Below are positions 1 to 10,777 of a DNA stretch of 64,000 nucleotides, in pieces (position 1 is the stretch's first letter; every line of letters begins with the position of its first letter). The notes beneath the pieces are model-generated. The model was not told the origin of the DNA, searched no databases, and saw only the letters and a list, made by a program, of their open reading frames with translations. The DNA comes from Agrostemma githago. Lineage: Eukaryota > Streptophyta > Magnoliopsida > Caryophyllales > Caryophyllaceae. The position numbers and the translations under genes were made by a program. Location of the stretch: contig OY288257.1 in the NCBI GenBank assembly GCA_958450325.1, forward strand, positions 60,775,938 through 60,839,937. Direction: 5' to 3'.

Positions 1-160
1 TTATCTACGTGATGATTTTCTCGATTTGGACTTACGATCAAAGAGTTCGATCACCAAGTGTAGGAGATGTGTATCTCCATTGATGGCAGACTTTATTGTC
101 TTGTTTTTCATCTTTTCTTTCTTCACAAGAGCGTAACTACACCTTAAGGTGATGATTGAT
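1..160 (+). repeat. Diverged fragment of the poly(A) retroposon found at 28.1-28.6 kb
   Basis: This stretch resembles about 28225-28375 in the same order: a GATTTTCTC start, then GTGTAGGAG, a GGCAGAC block, and CAAGAGCGTA followed by a CACCT-type end. The match is interrupted and clearly old. It suggests that the retroposon at 12.9-28.6 kb belongs to a dispersed family. The left end lies outside the window. The overlapping short minus-strand ORF is not supported as a gene. Confidence 0.45.
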
Positions 161-185
161 ATCCAACTATTATATCTATATTCTA

Positions 186-386
186 CTCCCTCCGTTTCTA
201 TGATTTCTTCCACCTTAAAAGTGACACATTTCTTAAGAAAAATAATAAAATAAGTAAAAGTAGAGAGAGAGTAAAGTAGGTGGGCCACCTAGGTAAGAGA
301 GAAGTGTGATAGAAAAAAGGAAAGTGGAAAAATCAAAGAAATGGTTGAAAAAGGAAATGAGGAAGATATCAATGAAACAGAGGGAG
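186..386. mobile_element. Stowaway-like MITE (Tc1/mariner)
   Basis: A 201-bp AT-rich element has inverted ends CTCCCTCCGTTTC on the left and GAAACAGAGGGAG on the right. It is flanked by TA on both sides (184-185 and 387-388), the usual Stowaway target duplication. It has no coding capacity and lies about 100 bp upstream of the RPS6 promoter motifs. Confidence 0.85.
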
Positions 387-485
387 TATTTCTCTATCAT
401 ATACATGTCTGTGTCCATATCGGTACTATCTTGACAGTGGATAGGTTTATTGTACACACAACTTTAGCAATCTTCCTGTCGGACT

Positions 486-601
486 AGGCCCAAAACAGAT
501 GTCATAAGCTCAAAATGTATCCGAGGAGGAATTAATGGGCCAAAAGAATTGAGAGCAAAAGCAATAAATAATCAAGTATTGCAAATTGCGATAAACCCTA
601 A
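486..601 (+). promoter_or_regulatory. RPS6 promoter: two site II elements and a telo box
   Basis: AGGCCCA (486-492) and TGGGCC (536-541) are site II type motifs, known TCP-factor targets. AAACCCTAA (593-601) is a telo box. This combination 65-180 bp upstream of the ATG is the known architecture of plant ribosomal protein and translation-factor promoters. The motifs are seen directly; their activity is inferred. Confidence 0.7.
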
Positions 602-666
602 AATCAAAGATCAAACCAACAGGCTAAGGAAGAGCGCAGTTTCCCTCTGTCATCCATTTCACCACC

Positions 667-3057
667 ATGAAGGTTCAATCTTTTACATAATCAATCTTAT
701 ATTGTTTCTGGGTTTTCATCCATTTCTTCGATCATTACTGTTTTGATGAAAATTTCAATGTTTTCTTAGACTAATTTTTTAGTATATTGTTTGTGGTGTT
801 ATTGAATGATCGCAGTTCAACATTGCGAACCCTACTACAGGGTGCCAGAAGAAACTTGAAATCGATGATGACCAGAAACTGTGAGTTTCTTCAATCCCAC
901 CACCTTCTTCCTTTGATTCTTCATAGAAATCGTATATGTTGCATGCCATTCTTAAGTTTCTGTAAAAATGGTTTATGCTTTGAATCACAAATATCACCCA
1001 TGAAGGAGAAGTACTAGTGTTTATTTTATGTATTTTTATCATATTTTCCAATGTTGAAAATGAGTGAAATTGAGTGTTCATCTATGTTGCATAATAGCTT
1101 AATATTCGATATGCTTCGATTACTATGGGTGCTTTGAAATTGGGGCTGTACTAATTACTAAGGGTTGTTGCATTGCTGGAGTATCATAGTAATTTGCAGT
1201 AGGAGATGACTTGAATCAGTGTTATGGGCATCTTGCTTGTGGTTACACCTTAGTGGGTATTAATTTGCTTATGGTTTAAGGTTAAGGGCGGAAGTCTTGC
1301 GTCACTGTGCATTTTTGTATACATTTTTGACTACTTCTTTATCTGTAATTTTCTGATAGTTAGAAAGGCGGGTTAGATATTAATATTTTCCTTGAATTCT
1401 ATTCTTTTGTGATCATAATTTGCAATGGCATACACATGGTTACCGGATTCGCTATGAATACGCTTTTACCTATTCACAATTCGCTCCTTTGGAGTATGTG
1501 TCACATATATTTTTGGTTAGCGACATAATAGAATAAGCTTTTAACAATTCACGAGTCGCTAGGCACCCGGAGTGAATTCACGTATCTGGAATATCATGTT
1601 ATCGTCTTTACTGTCACTTGGATTGATATAATTTTGTATTCGTTCGCTCTTAAACTTGATTGATGAACATCAAATTTGCCATCCTATTCTCAGACTTTGT
1701 CAACTTTAGAATTTCTTTCATTACCTCATGTATCCTATCCCGCATTTTACGTGTAGTACGCTTATTATCTCCCATTAAATTGTTTAAACAGCCGAGCTTT
1801 CTACGACAAGAGGATCTCTCAAGAGGTTTCAGGCGATGCTCTCGGAGAGGTATTGTTAATATTAATTAACATACACGATGCATCCGTAATTGAAGCAAAA
1901 TTGATTTCACTTTAACATTCTTACATCGCAGGAGTTCAAGGGCTATGTGTTCAAGATCAAGGGTGGGTGTGATAAACAAGGTTTTCCCATGAAGCAGGGT
2001 GTTTTGACCCCTGGCAGAGTCCGTCTACTGCTCCACAGAGGTTGGTTTCATTTCTTTCTCCTGTTTTCATTTTAAGGTTAATGGCGATACCATAAAATCA
2101 ATTCTTTTGTTTTTTTATTTGACATGTTTTCAATTTCAGGGACAAGCTGCTTTCGTGGTCATGGAAGGCGTGACGGTGAACGTCGACGAAAGTCTGTTCG
2201 TGGGTGCATAGTTAGTCCCGACCTATCTGTGTTGAACTTGGTTATTGTGAAGAAAGGTGAGAACGATCTTCCTGGGTTGACCGACACTGAAAAACCCAGG
2301 ATGAGGGGACCCAAGAGGGCATCTAAAATCCGCAAGCTTTTTAACCTTAACAAGGAGGATGATGTTCGCAAGTATGTCAACACTTACCGTAGGACATTCA
2401 CCAACAAGGCCGGTATGTTGCTATATCCTTGTTAATTATTTCACATGCTCCCCTTCTCCACTCTGTTTTATGGACCTTTGTATTATATCTAGGAGATAGC
2501 CATGATTCAAATCGTGAATTAAGTTGGTATTGGCCATATTAGTCATGTGGTAGCTGAGCTTAGGCCGTGATTACCGTCCAACTCTGAAATTAAGGCCCTA
2601 TTATCGTGGTTGAAGTGAACTTAAACTGGAAGTTGAAGTGGCCTTAACTGAACTGTAGTGTGTTGAATTGGCTGAGACAAAATGAACTTAATGGGACGGG
2701 ATTGAACCCGAGTGCTGAACTGTACTTAAATGAGCTCCTAAGCCTGAAAAGTGTGAATTGATACCATGATTTGTGTATTATTGGAAAGTTATCTTATTTG
2801 CAATGTTTGATGTAGGCAAAAAGATTAGCAAGGCGCCCAAGATACAAAGGTTGGTTACTCCATTGACCCTCCAAAGGAAGCGCAGAAGAATTGCATTGAA
2901 AAAGAAGAGGATCACAAAGGCCAAGGGGGACGCTGCTGAGTACCAGAAGCTTCTCGCGTCAAGGTTGAAGGAGCAAAGAGAAAGGCGTAGCGAGAGTTTG
3001 GCTAAACGGAGGTCCAAGCTTTCAACTGCCTCAAAGAGGACTTCAGAAGCTGCTTAG
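667..3057 (+). CDS. RPS6: 40S ribosomal protein S6 (eS6), six coding exons
   Basis: This gene encodes a small-subunit ribosomal protein whose C-terminal serines are phosphorylated in the TOR-S6 kinase pathway. Coding exons by GT-AG junctions are 667-672, 816-880, 1792-1849, 1932-2040, 2140-2412 and 2816-3057. Together they make 753 nt, or 250 residues, the normal plant length. Exon 1 encodes only Met-Lys. Landmarks in order are NPTTGCQKKLEIDDDQKL, RISQEVSGDALGEEFKGY, GRVRLLLHRGT, RKSVRGCIVSPDLSVLN, PRMRGPKRASKIRKLFNL and KAPKIQRLVTPLTLQRKR. The basic C-terminus has RRSESLAKRRSKLS, which carries the conserved phosphorylatable serines. Introns are 143, 911, 82, 99 and 403 bp. The frame is intact throughout. 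The start is fixed by family length and by the promoter upstream. Identification is secure. Confidence 0.96.
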
Positions 3058-4159
3058 TTACTTGTATGTTGCAAGTGTTTTTGTTAGAGATGTGATTCGT
3101 GTTTTTCTGGCATCGAGGTAGACACCTATTATCCTTTTGTTACTTCATTTTGATTCTATTGATAGAAGTGAATTTTGTGGTTTTTCGGTTTACTTCTCAA
3201 ATACTCCGTACTTTGTTCGTTTTCCATTTATGCCAAATTATCTTGAACTCTATTTACCTTGTTGCTATTTTGACTTCTCGTTACATATTTACATGTCTTT
3301 GCCTGTTCCCTGATGTGCATCCGTCTTGTTTCTATGATTATGTCAAATTATCATGAACTGCTGAACTTGATAGTCCGTATTCCCACTCGTTACATTTCTT
3401 CCTTTTCATAGAGTTTTGAAACTGGGGTATTTAGTGTAATGATTTTGTTGTATATTGAGTTTGCTTTCCATAGTTCAACTCGTATGGCACTCCTCCATCC
3501 ATGCTTGCAAATATTTTTAGGGACGCCTCGACATAGATCCGGTCAACCTCCAAGGATGGAGTTTTAAGCATATCACTCCACTACTCATGAAGGAAGAAAC
3601 TTGTTAACGATGAGGGAGACTCCACTTTGATTTGTATTGTTGGTTTTAGATCGGTCTATTTAGTTAGACTATGTCCCTCTTCTTTTGGACTTTAGTTGAG
3701 TCCATTTCACTTCAGTTCAGTCTCGTGAGACTTGTTTTGTCGTAGTTACTTGCGTTAAAAATACTACTTTAAACGGGGGGGTTGCCTTTGATTGAAATAT
3801 TATGGACAATGAATATGAAATTCAAACAAATGAATAAAACGGAGGTGTTTGTATATAAATTTAGATCGGAATAGATTGCAATTGTAATTGTATATATAAA
3901 CAATTCACCATGGTGAAGAAATAAATATACACGGGAGAGTATTAGTTGCACATAATTTCACAATGACTCATTTTTCAGTCGTACAAAGAATAAAACAATT
4001 AGAATAGGATACACATACGTAACATACGCCCCACTTGTATTGTTGTACATTGTACAGTATTGTACTCTCTTAAACTTGAATTTTTAGACAAAGTAATTAA
4101 TTTGGGCGCAAAAATTTCAAGGGATTGTTATGGCGCAATTCAAGGCCCGGCCCCCCTCA
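3058..4159. other. Intergenic: RPS6 3' UTR and spacer between convergent genes
   Basis: This is AT-rich sequence between the RPS6 stop and the stop of the convergent EXORDIUM-like gene. The first few hundred bases should hold the RPS6 3' UTR. No recognisable gene or complete transposon was found. Confidence 0.6.
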
Positions 4160-5095
4160 TCACGGTTGAGTTTTACATGATGAAGTATCCGGATCCCACA
4201 TTGCAGGAACCAAGTACTTCCTCCCATGTTCTCCGTAGGCATTGAAACTCGCTTTTGTACGCGGGTCTACCAAGACGGTACCCGGATATCCCGGAAACGA
4301 ACCTGCCCCAAACATCCCTGCGCAAGCGGATACCGCTTCCAAGCCTGCATCCGCAGGGCCCTGGTAGTATCCGCTATCAAACGGGTTTGTCACCGCCCCT
4401 GCCAACACCGTGGCCAAGTTAATGATCATACCGTCCACTCCAACGTCGTTGTTGGGTGCCAGAAGTGGCGGTGTCTGCGGGCCGTACATGGGTTGATGGA
4501 AGGGCCAAGCACATTGACCCGGACATTGTTTCCCCGGGTTACCCACCCACGCGTAAGGCACACGGGTCTTCTTACGCTTACCCGCGTAATCAGCCCCGTG
4601 TGACCCGCACATGTTCATGCAAAAATCCTCAATTCCCACGTCATCGGCAGTCAAAACGATGTTTATGGCGTTTCTGTGGGGTAGGCTGTTGGACAAAACG
4701 ACGAGTTCTGATGTCTTTAGTGCTTTGCCTAGGGAGCAAGTCTCGTCAGAGAGTTGTTTCCCTAGGGAGACGGTACAAGGTCCTCCCTTGTACCTCCCCG
4801 TTGTTTGCCACCATGACGAGACGGAGGGCTTAGGAGTAGTGTTGGGAGATTTGGAGCTGAGGGAGTTGATGAAGTCGACAATTATGGAGCGTTGGAGGGG
4901 GGTGAATTTTCCGTACCATATGAGGTTAACGGTGAGATTACCCTTGAGAAGGGGGCCGTTGTGGTACTTGAGAATCATGGGTTCCGGTTGCACAAGAATT
5001 AGCTTACGCGGTGTTCTAGCCGAGCAAGGTAGCATTATGCATGATAATGTTACGATTAAGGCTAAACACAAGATATTGTGGTGGTGTATAGACAT
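4160..5095 (-). CDS. EXORDIUM-like secreted protein (phosphate-induced protein 1 family)
   Basis: A single-exon gene of 311 residues in the EXO/PHI-1 family (PF04674): secreted apoplastic proteins linked to brassinosteroid- and carbon-responsive growth. Their biochemical activity is unknown. I chose the ATG at 5095 because it gives the family length and an N-terminal signal peptide (LALIVTLSCIMLPCSA). A longer frame upstream has only a TTG start. Family landmarks are MILKYHNGPLLKGN, LIWYGKFTPLQRS, GIEDFCMNMCGSHG, KQCPGQCAWPFHQPMYGP, LLAPNNDVGVDGMIINLA and GRKYLVPAMWDPDTSSC. It resembles the EXL2/EXL4 branch more than the pair at 30.9 and 40.5 kb. A TATA box lies about 115 bp upstream. It appears intact. 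Confidence 0.93.
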   Translation of the reverse strand: MSIHHHNILCLALIVTLSCIMLPCSARTPRKLILVQPEPMILKYHNGPLLKGNLTVNLIWYGKFTPLQRSIIVDFINSLSSKSPNTTPKPSVSSWWQTTGRYKGGPCTVSLGKQLSDETCSLGKALKTSELVVLSNSLPHRNAINIVLTADDVGIEDFCMNMCGSHGADYAGKRKKTRVPYAWVGNPGKQCPGQCAWPFHQPMYGPQTPPLLAPNNDVGVDGMIINLATVLAGAVTNPFDSGYYQGPADAGLEAVSACAGMFGAGSFPGYPGTVLVDPRTKASFNAYGEHGRKYLVPAMWDPDTSSCKTQP

Positions 5096-5210
5096 GTTAA
5101 GAATGTAGTTGGATAATATAATTAGAATTAGAAAGAAGATGGTATGTATATTGGTATGTATGTGATGGATTGTTTGTTGTAGTGGGAAGAGAAGAGGTGA
5201 GGTTAGGGGG

Positions 5211-5220
5211 GTATTTATAT
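5211..5220 (-). promoter_or_regulatory. TATA box of the EXORDIUM-like gene
   Basis: On the minus strand this reads ATATAAATAC, about 115 bp upstream of the chosen ATG. That leaves an 80-90 nt leader if transcription starts about 30 bp downstream. Confidence 0.6.
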
Positions 5221-7742
5221 GGAATGAGAAGGTAGTATGGGTATTGGGTAGTGACAAAGTCGTCCTCCATTATTACAGCAAAGGCCTAAGGGGGGTGGGG
5301 GTGGTTTTGGTTTTGGTTTGGAATAGGATGGTGGGAATGATGGTTAACGGATATCTCAATAAAGACTAACGAAGCTCCAAAAGAAACATCTTCTTTAATT
5401 TCACACCTTGGATTATTAATGTGGATTGAATACGAGTATGTAATTTCTTCTCTACTACAAGTGACTATATTATTACTCGTATCAGTTATTCCCTCTATTT
5501 CGTATATTTATTTGTCTTTAATTAAAATATTATTCAAAATAAATATAAAAGATAAACAAATAAATTTATTAATGGGTAAACAAATGAACCCATGGGTCAC
5601 ATGGGCAAAAAAATGTGTGAAAAACTAATTTGTAGAGTCTTAAGACGGATAATAATCTCGCTGATCGATAATCTTGGCCTATGGAGGTGGCATTGTGTGT
5701 CTCTAGAGTCTACACTATATATATTATGATAGTTGGTGATATTAGGTTGATCTCCCTTATGACAATTATGATGGGTATACCTCTCACAGAGTTGTAACAG
5801 GTAAAAATATTTGTACATGATTAGATAAGATAAAATTAAAATAGACTGATAAAAATAAAAAAACTTTATCTCTATTTAACCATGACTGTTATGATCATCA
5901 CAAATATTAAGTAATAATTAATAATTTGTGAAGTATGAAGCATATATACTCGATAGCGATTAGCCCAGGGAAGCAGTCAGAGGTGGTCAAGGGTTGACAA
6001 ATCAGCCTTAGGTTACTCCAATTGGACGGCAAAATACGGCCAAATATGATCAAAACTACGGCAACATAATTGTCTAATCATAATATTACTACTACCGGCA
6101 GAATACGGCAAGATATGAATAAGCCCTTTTCAGAGGGTGGGAATATAATACTCTATTATGGAGCATGGAGGATTAAGTATTTCACTCAAACGGATATACG
6201 AACTACGGTATTTTTTTTGGTTTAATGAATAACGTACTTAATCGTATTATTATTTTTAATCAATAGGCAATATATTTAGTACTCAAACAGATATGTAAAG
6301 ACAAACATTTGTTACAAAGTATTTATTGGATCGGAGCAGTTATTACGAATTTATTATATATTTATTTAAACCGTTATAAATTTGTGACGGATATAGTTAG
6401 TGATATTGTAATACACCATCAATGACAGCTAGGTAGCTAACTGATGCAGCCATGCATGATGCATGACATAATCTTTTTGGAAACAATGGGGGGAAACGAG
6501 TGGTAATCATGGTTTGATAATTACTGCACTTAATACAACTTGGAAATAATTAGCATTAAGGCAAATATATATAGCTGGTCTGTTTTCAGGTTTCTAACAA
6601 AATACAAAATACTTGCATTATCCATCTTTTAATTTGACGACGATCGCTATCTTGATTTTAAAAACTAATTAATCATATTATTACTTTCAAATTCACAAAA
6701 CACTACGGAGTACTATTACACTTGCCCCAACACATATGTTACGTTGTGTTACTGACTACGAACAAATTGTAAAGCAGATTAATCTTTGAAAAATAATTCA
6801 AATACTTGTGTCCATGAATTTAATTTGGATAATCCTTTTCATTTTCAACCTCTTAGATTTTAGAATATACTCCTTAACTAGATATAACTAGATCCAAATT
6901 TTATTTTAAAAAGGATATGAGGATAAATGAATTAATTTAGAGTATAATTAATTTTATGCTAGATAGAGATGGAAGTTGGCGGAGAGTCGTGTTGGATCGT
7001 GCCTTATACCATTCACCATTTCTGGAGGAGAAAATATACAATGACCCAGATAAAGAGTGCGTGATGGGTTTCGTGTCATGTCGTGCTTTGCCGTTGAATA
7101 GAAATGGTGGCCCATGCAGCACGGTGCATGCATGCCCAAACAATTCCTCCACCGGGGTTATTACTTTTTTACATTTTAGGCGTGCTTAAGCAAACGAAGA
7201 GGAAGAGATTTGGAAAGATCGAGGGAGTACCTTTTTCCTACTCCAAGTCCAAGGCAAATTAAAATCGTTACTCTTTCCTCAGCTCCTACCTTCCTTTTTC
7301 CTCTCATATGATTATCCAAACATCCCCAAGAGTCTAAGAGAGACATTAATAATTCACCAAATTGTGAGACTAATGATGGGAGAGAATTAGTTAGTCATGA
7401 AGAAGTAATTAATGGGACATATGGAGCTTTATTGACTTAAACGACTCACCTTAATTCATGGATACGTCTTTGTTTATCACTTAAAGATTCACCATACCAT
7501 TATCATGCAATGCTAGCTATGGATAAGAGCTCCTAGGCTTAACTGCTTAACCAATTTGATTTATCATTAAAACACTCGTGATCATGTTCATTGGATATGT
7601 CCTACGGAGTAATATTTTGGTCGACTTCCAAGATTAATTTGTCAAAAAATAGTCATGCGCTTATTAACTCAATGTATTTAAATTCTTATTTAACACAGAA
7701 ATATCATTGTAAATTTAAAACAAGTCAAAAATTATACAGTAT
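5221..7742. other. Intergenic, AT-rich
   Basis: This is upstream sequence of the EXORDIUM-like gene followed by AT-rich spacer. A degenerate Stowaway-like start (TTCCCTCTATTTC) is seen near 5488, without a clear partner. Short ORFs near 6937-7189 overlap on both strands and lack family signatures. No gene is supported. Confidence 0.55.
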
Positions 7743-8206
7743 TGTTGTAACAGAGGCGTCCCGTTACCAATGGTTTGTTGACTACACGAGAAGAACAAAA
7801 CAACGAACAAACAATATTTAAACTGAGACACGAAATTATGTGGTTCACCAGCAAAATCACTGGTTACGTCCACACCGACAAGGAGAACAATATTCACTAC
7901 TGTGGAGATAATAGTACAACTCCAAGAAACTCTCTCTAAGACGATGCTTAAGAGATTCCAATTTTTGGGTTAATTACTAAGGTGGAGGGGTGACCTCTAT
8001 TTATACAAAGAGAATCACCTCCACTTAGTTAATCTATCGATGTGGGACAACTATTCTATTTATACATAGAAAAGCTACCACTTCCCACTATTCTTTAGAT
8101 GTGAGACAAACCACATTCCAACAAATTACATTATCTTATTTCCACACCTAGTTCGACATTCAACTCGAGTCTCGAATACGACAATTGCTAGTCATTAATC
8201 CTAACA
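7743..8206 (-). repeat. 3' LTR of the Copia element
   Basis: In + orientation it begins TGTTG and ends CTAACA, the TG...CA ends expected of an LTR. Its first about 340 bp match 10439-10777 with few mismatches. The purine tract lies immediately inside. Length is 464 bp. Confidence 0.85.
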
Positions 8207-8940
8207 ATCTCCACCTTGACTTGAATTGTCCAACACGAACCAAGCTCCAAAATGATGCAACCAAATCAGCTTCCAATTGTCGATTCTCAAGTCACCACCT
8301 GTCCCAGTAGTCTCCACACTGACTTGAACTCAACAAACAAAACGGACAAATGAACCAAGTGTGCCAACGTGACCAAAATGAACCAAGTACCAAATGTAGC
8401 AAGCTGAAGCTACCAACGTACTAAGCACCCAACATATCATCATACCAACATGGTTAAACGCAGCAAGATCACTACCAAACGCCAAAAACAAATGTATGAG
8501 ATATATACCAGCGTCACAAATGATGGAATGGTGTTCCGAAACAAATGCACACAAGATTCCAAAGCAAATTCTCCTTCAAAATATGGCCAAATGTACCGTC
8601 GTACCAAATTGCCCAAAAGGACACAACGCCATAAACAAAACAACGTCTCACTTGAGTCAACAACGGTGTCATGACACCACAAATTTGCCCACACCAAGGC
8701 ACAACAACTCAAGTCGAAACAATCAATACCAACGTTCTAAGTGAGCCCAAATCACCTCCATCATCAGGTGCAAATGTTAGACTAACAAGTCCAACCCAAC
8801 AGCTCCAAAGAACACAAAATAATGAACTCCCGTCGAAGTTCCAAATGACCCCACCCGAGGTCCCAACGGCTCTCTTTCAAGAGCCCAAAACAGCTCCACC
8901 TGGAGCCCTAAATCGCCCACCATGCGGGGCGCAAACCGCC

Positions 8941-10362
8941 TCATTGAGGCGCAGAAACAACGGTCAATAGCTTGTCTTGAGAATCTTGTAGTTCGACCCG
9001 TACAGGCAAAAACTCCACCTTAACGTCAACACTATCATCCTCACACAAGCCTACCAACCCCAAATTATCCAGATGATCATCGAATGAACCAAACTGGATG
9101 TGCCTCGACGTATCGCCCAAACATCTAAATCGCGTATGCTCCAACTTAGACCCAATAGAGCCAGAAGAACGACTACTCGATGCACCAACGGTCAACACAG
9201 TACCACGAAGGACATAAAGTGCTCCTTCCCTGACACCTCTCCAAGTAGCCAACGAACCTCTACCCACGCACAAAGTTCCACCATCACCTTGAAAACTGTA
9301 GCCCTGATCGACTAGCATTCCAAGTGACACAAGATTTCTCTTCAACTTTGGAACATGCCTGACACCCTCTAGGAAGACAACAACACCATCATGTGTTTTA
9401 ACCCGAATAGTCTCAATTCCCACAATCTCACAAGTGGACCCGTCACCCATGGTAACACTATCCCCACGTGAAGCTTCGTAAGACTCGAACCATTCCCTAA
9501 CAGGACACATATGGAAAATGCACCCCGTGTCTAGAATCCAACTATCCAAAGGACGTGGAACAACATCAACAACGAGAATTAAATCTTCCTCAGAGTCGCA
9601 CTCGGCACCTTTATGTGCAACAGCAGAAACACCAGCATCCTTCAACCTAGGACACTTTTCTTTCCAATGACCAGGTTCCTTACAGTAATTGCAGACATCT
9701 TTTCGAGATTTCCTAGACTTGGTTTTACCCTTACTAGGTCCCTCCGACTTCACAACAAGCCCCATAGGACTATTGTCTACAACATTACCCGACGCTACTC
9801 GGCGCAAATCCCTAGTGTGAAGCGCTGACCTCACTTCCTCCAGGGTCAAAGTATCTTTACCAACCACAAATGACTCAACAAAAGTCTCAAACGAATTTGG
9901 TAAAGAAACTAACAAAATCAAGGCAGCATCCTCATCATCTATCTTAACATCTATATTACGCAAATCAAGTAAAATAGAGTTAAATCGGTCTAGATGTTCC
10001 TTCAGAGACGTACCTTCCTGCATACGAAGACCGAACAAACGCTGCTTTAGAAGCAACTTGTTGGTTAGAGTCTTTGTCATGTACAAGGACTCCAACTTCA
10101 ACCACAAACCAACGGCAGTTTCTTCATCGGCAACCTCAATAATCACATCATCAGATAAACACAACAAAATTAAAGAATGCGCCTTCTCCTCCAAGGCCAC
10201 CTCTGCTTCTGTCTTCGCCTTATCTTGTGATTTTTCTTTTGCCTTTGACAGAACAGACCAGACGCCTTGCTGTCTCAGCAAAGCTCTCATCTTCAACTGC
10301 CACAACCCAAAACTATTACTCCCGGTGAACTTATCAACGTTTAAAACTGTTGCTCCGGACAT
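8941..10362 (-). CDS. Copia gag-protease polyprotein (473 aa, no pol)
   Basis: The N-terminal about 200 residues form a Copia-type gag (UBN2/DUF4219-like) with LNVDKFTGSNSFGLWQLKMR and LKEHLDRFNSILLDL. A CCHC zinc knuckle follows (CNYCKEPGHWKEKCP), then an aspartic protease start in SWILDTGCIFHMCP. Copia proteases usually have Asp-Ser/Thr-Gly-Ala here, so the Cys after Gly is unusual. The frame then closes with TVVSAPQ, before any integrase motif. The ATG at 10362 lies about 60 bp inside the PBS, as expected. In an active element the product would form particles and process itself. Without pol this copy could move only in trans. Confidence 0.88.
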   Translation of the reverse strand: MSGATVLNVDKFTGSNSFGLWQLKMRALLRQQGVWSVLSKAKEKSQDKAKTEAEVALEEKAHSLILLCLSDDVIIEVADEETAVGLWLKLESLYMTKTLTNKLLLKQRLFGLRMQEGTSLKEHLDRFNSILLDLRNIDVKIDDEDAALILLVSLPNSFETFVESFVVGKDTLTLEEVRSALHTRDLRRVASGNVVDNSPMGLVVKSEGPSKGKTKSRKSRKDVCNYCKEPGHWKEKCPRLKDAGVSAVAHKGAECDSEEDLILVVDVVPRPLDSWILDTGCIFHMCPVREWFESYEASRGDSVTMGDGSTCEIVGIETIRVKTHDGVVVFLEGVRHVPKLKRNLVSLGMLVDQGYSFQGDGGTLCVGRGSLATWRGVREGALYVLRGTVLTVGASSSRSSGSIGSKLEHTRFRCLGDTSRHIQFGSFDDHLDNLGLVGLCEDDSVDVKVEFLPVRVELQDSQDKLLTVVSAPQ

Positions 10363-10423
10363 CTTCTCGCCAAAAAATCAACAGACCCAAATAGCGCCTA
10401 ACTCAGCGGAAGCAGAACCTGGA

Positions 10424-10435
10424 GCTCTGATACCA
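10424..10435 (-). other. Primer binding site of the Copia element
   Basis: On the minus strand this reads TGGTATCAGAGC, the standard complement of the initiator tRNA-Met 3' end. It lies 3 bp from the 5' LTR edge and fixes the orientation. Confidence 0.9.
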
Positions 10436-10438
10436 GTT

Positions 10439-10777
10439 TGTTGTAACGGAGGCGTCCCGTTACCAACGGTTTGTTGACTACACGAGAAGAACAAAACAAC
10501 GAACAAACAATATTTAAACTGAGACACGGAATTACGTGGTTCACCAGCAAAATCACTGGTTACGTCCACACCGACAAGGAGAACAATATTCACTACTGTG
10601 GAGATAATAGTACAACTCCGAGAAACTCTCTCTAAGACGATGCTTAAGAGATTCCAATTTTTGGGTTAATTACTAAGGTGGAGGGGTGACCTCTATTTAT
10701 ACAAAGAGAATCACCTCCACTTAGTTAATCTATCGATGTGGGACAACTATTCTATTTATAGATAGAAAAGCTACCAC
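10439..10777 (-). repeat. 5' LTR of the Copia element, truncated
   Basis: It matches the start of the 7743 LTR until GCTACCAC and then diverges into unrelated AT-rich DNA. The outer about 125 bp, including the 5' terminus, are lost. Confidence 0.85.

Larger units (their letters stand above)
7743..10777 (-). mobile_element. Truncated Ty1/Copia element with gag-protease only
   Basis: The element is read on the minus strand. The left (3') LTR is 7743-8206 and the right (5') LTR is 10439-10777. The latter has lost about 125 bp at its outer end, so no target duplication can be expected. A Met-initiator-type PBS sits beside the 5' LTR. A purine tract (minus AAGGTGGAGAT, near 8207-8217) precedes the 3' LTR. 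The internal part has one gag-protease ORF and then about 720 bp of non-coding sequence. Integrase, reverse transcriptase and RNase H are absent. It is either an internally deleted copy or a member of a gag-only non-autonomous family. Confidence 0.88.

Noticed and set aside
4226..5108. Plus-strand ORFs opposite the EXORDIUM-like gene
   Set aside because: They are shadows of the minus-strand coding sequence, whose frame has all family motifs.
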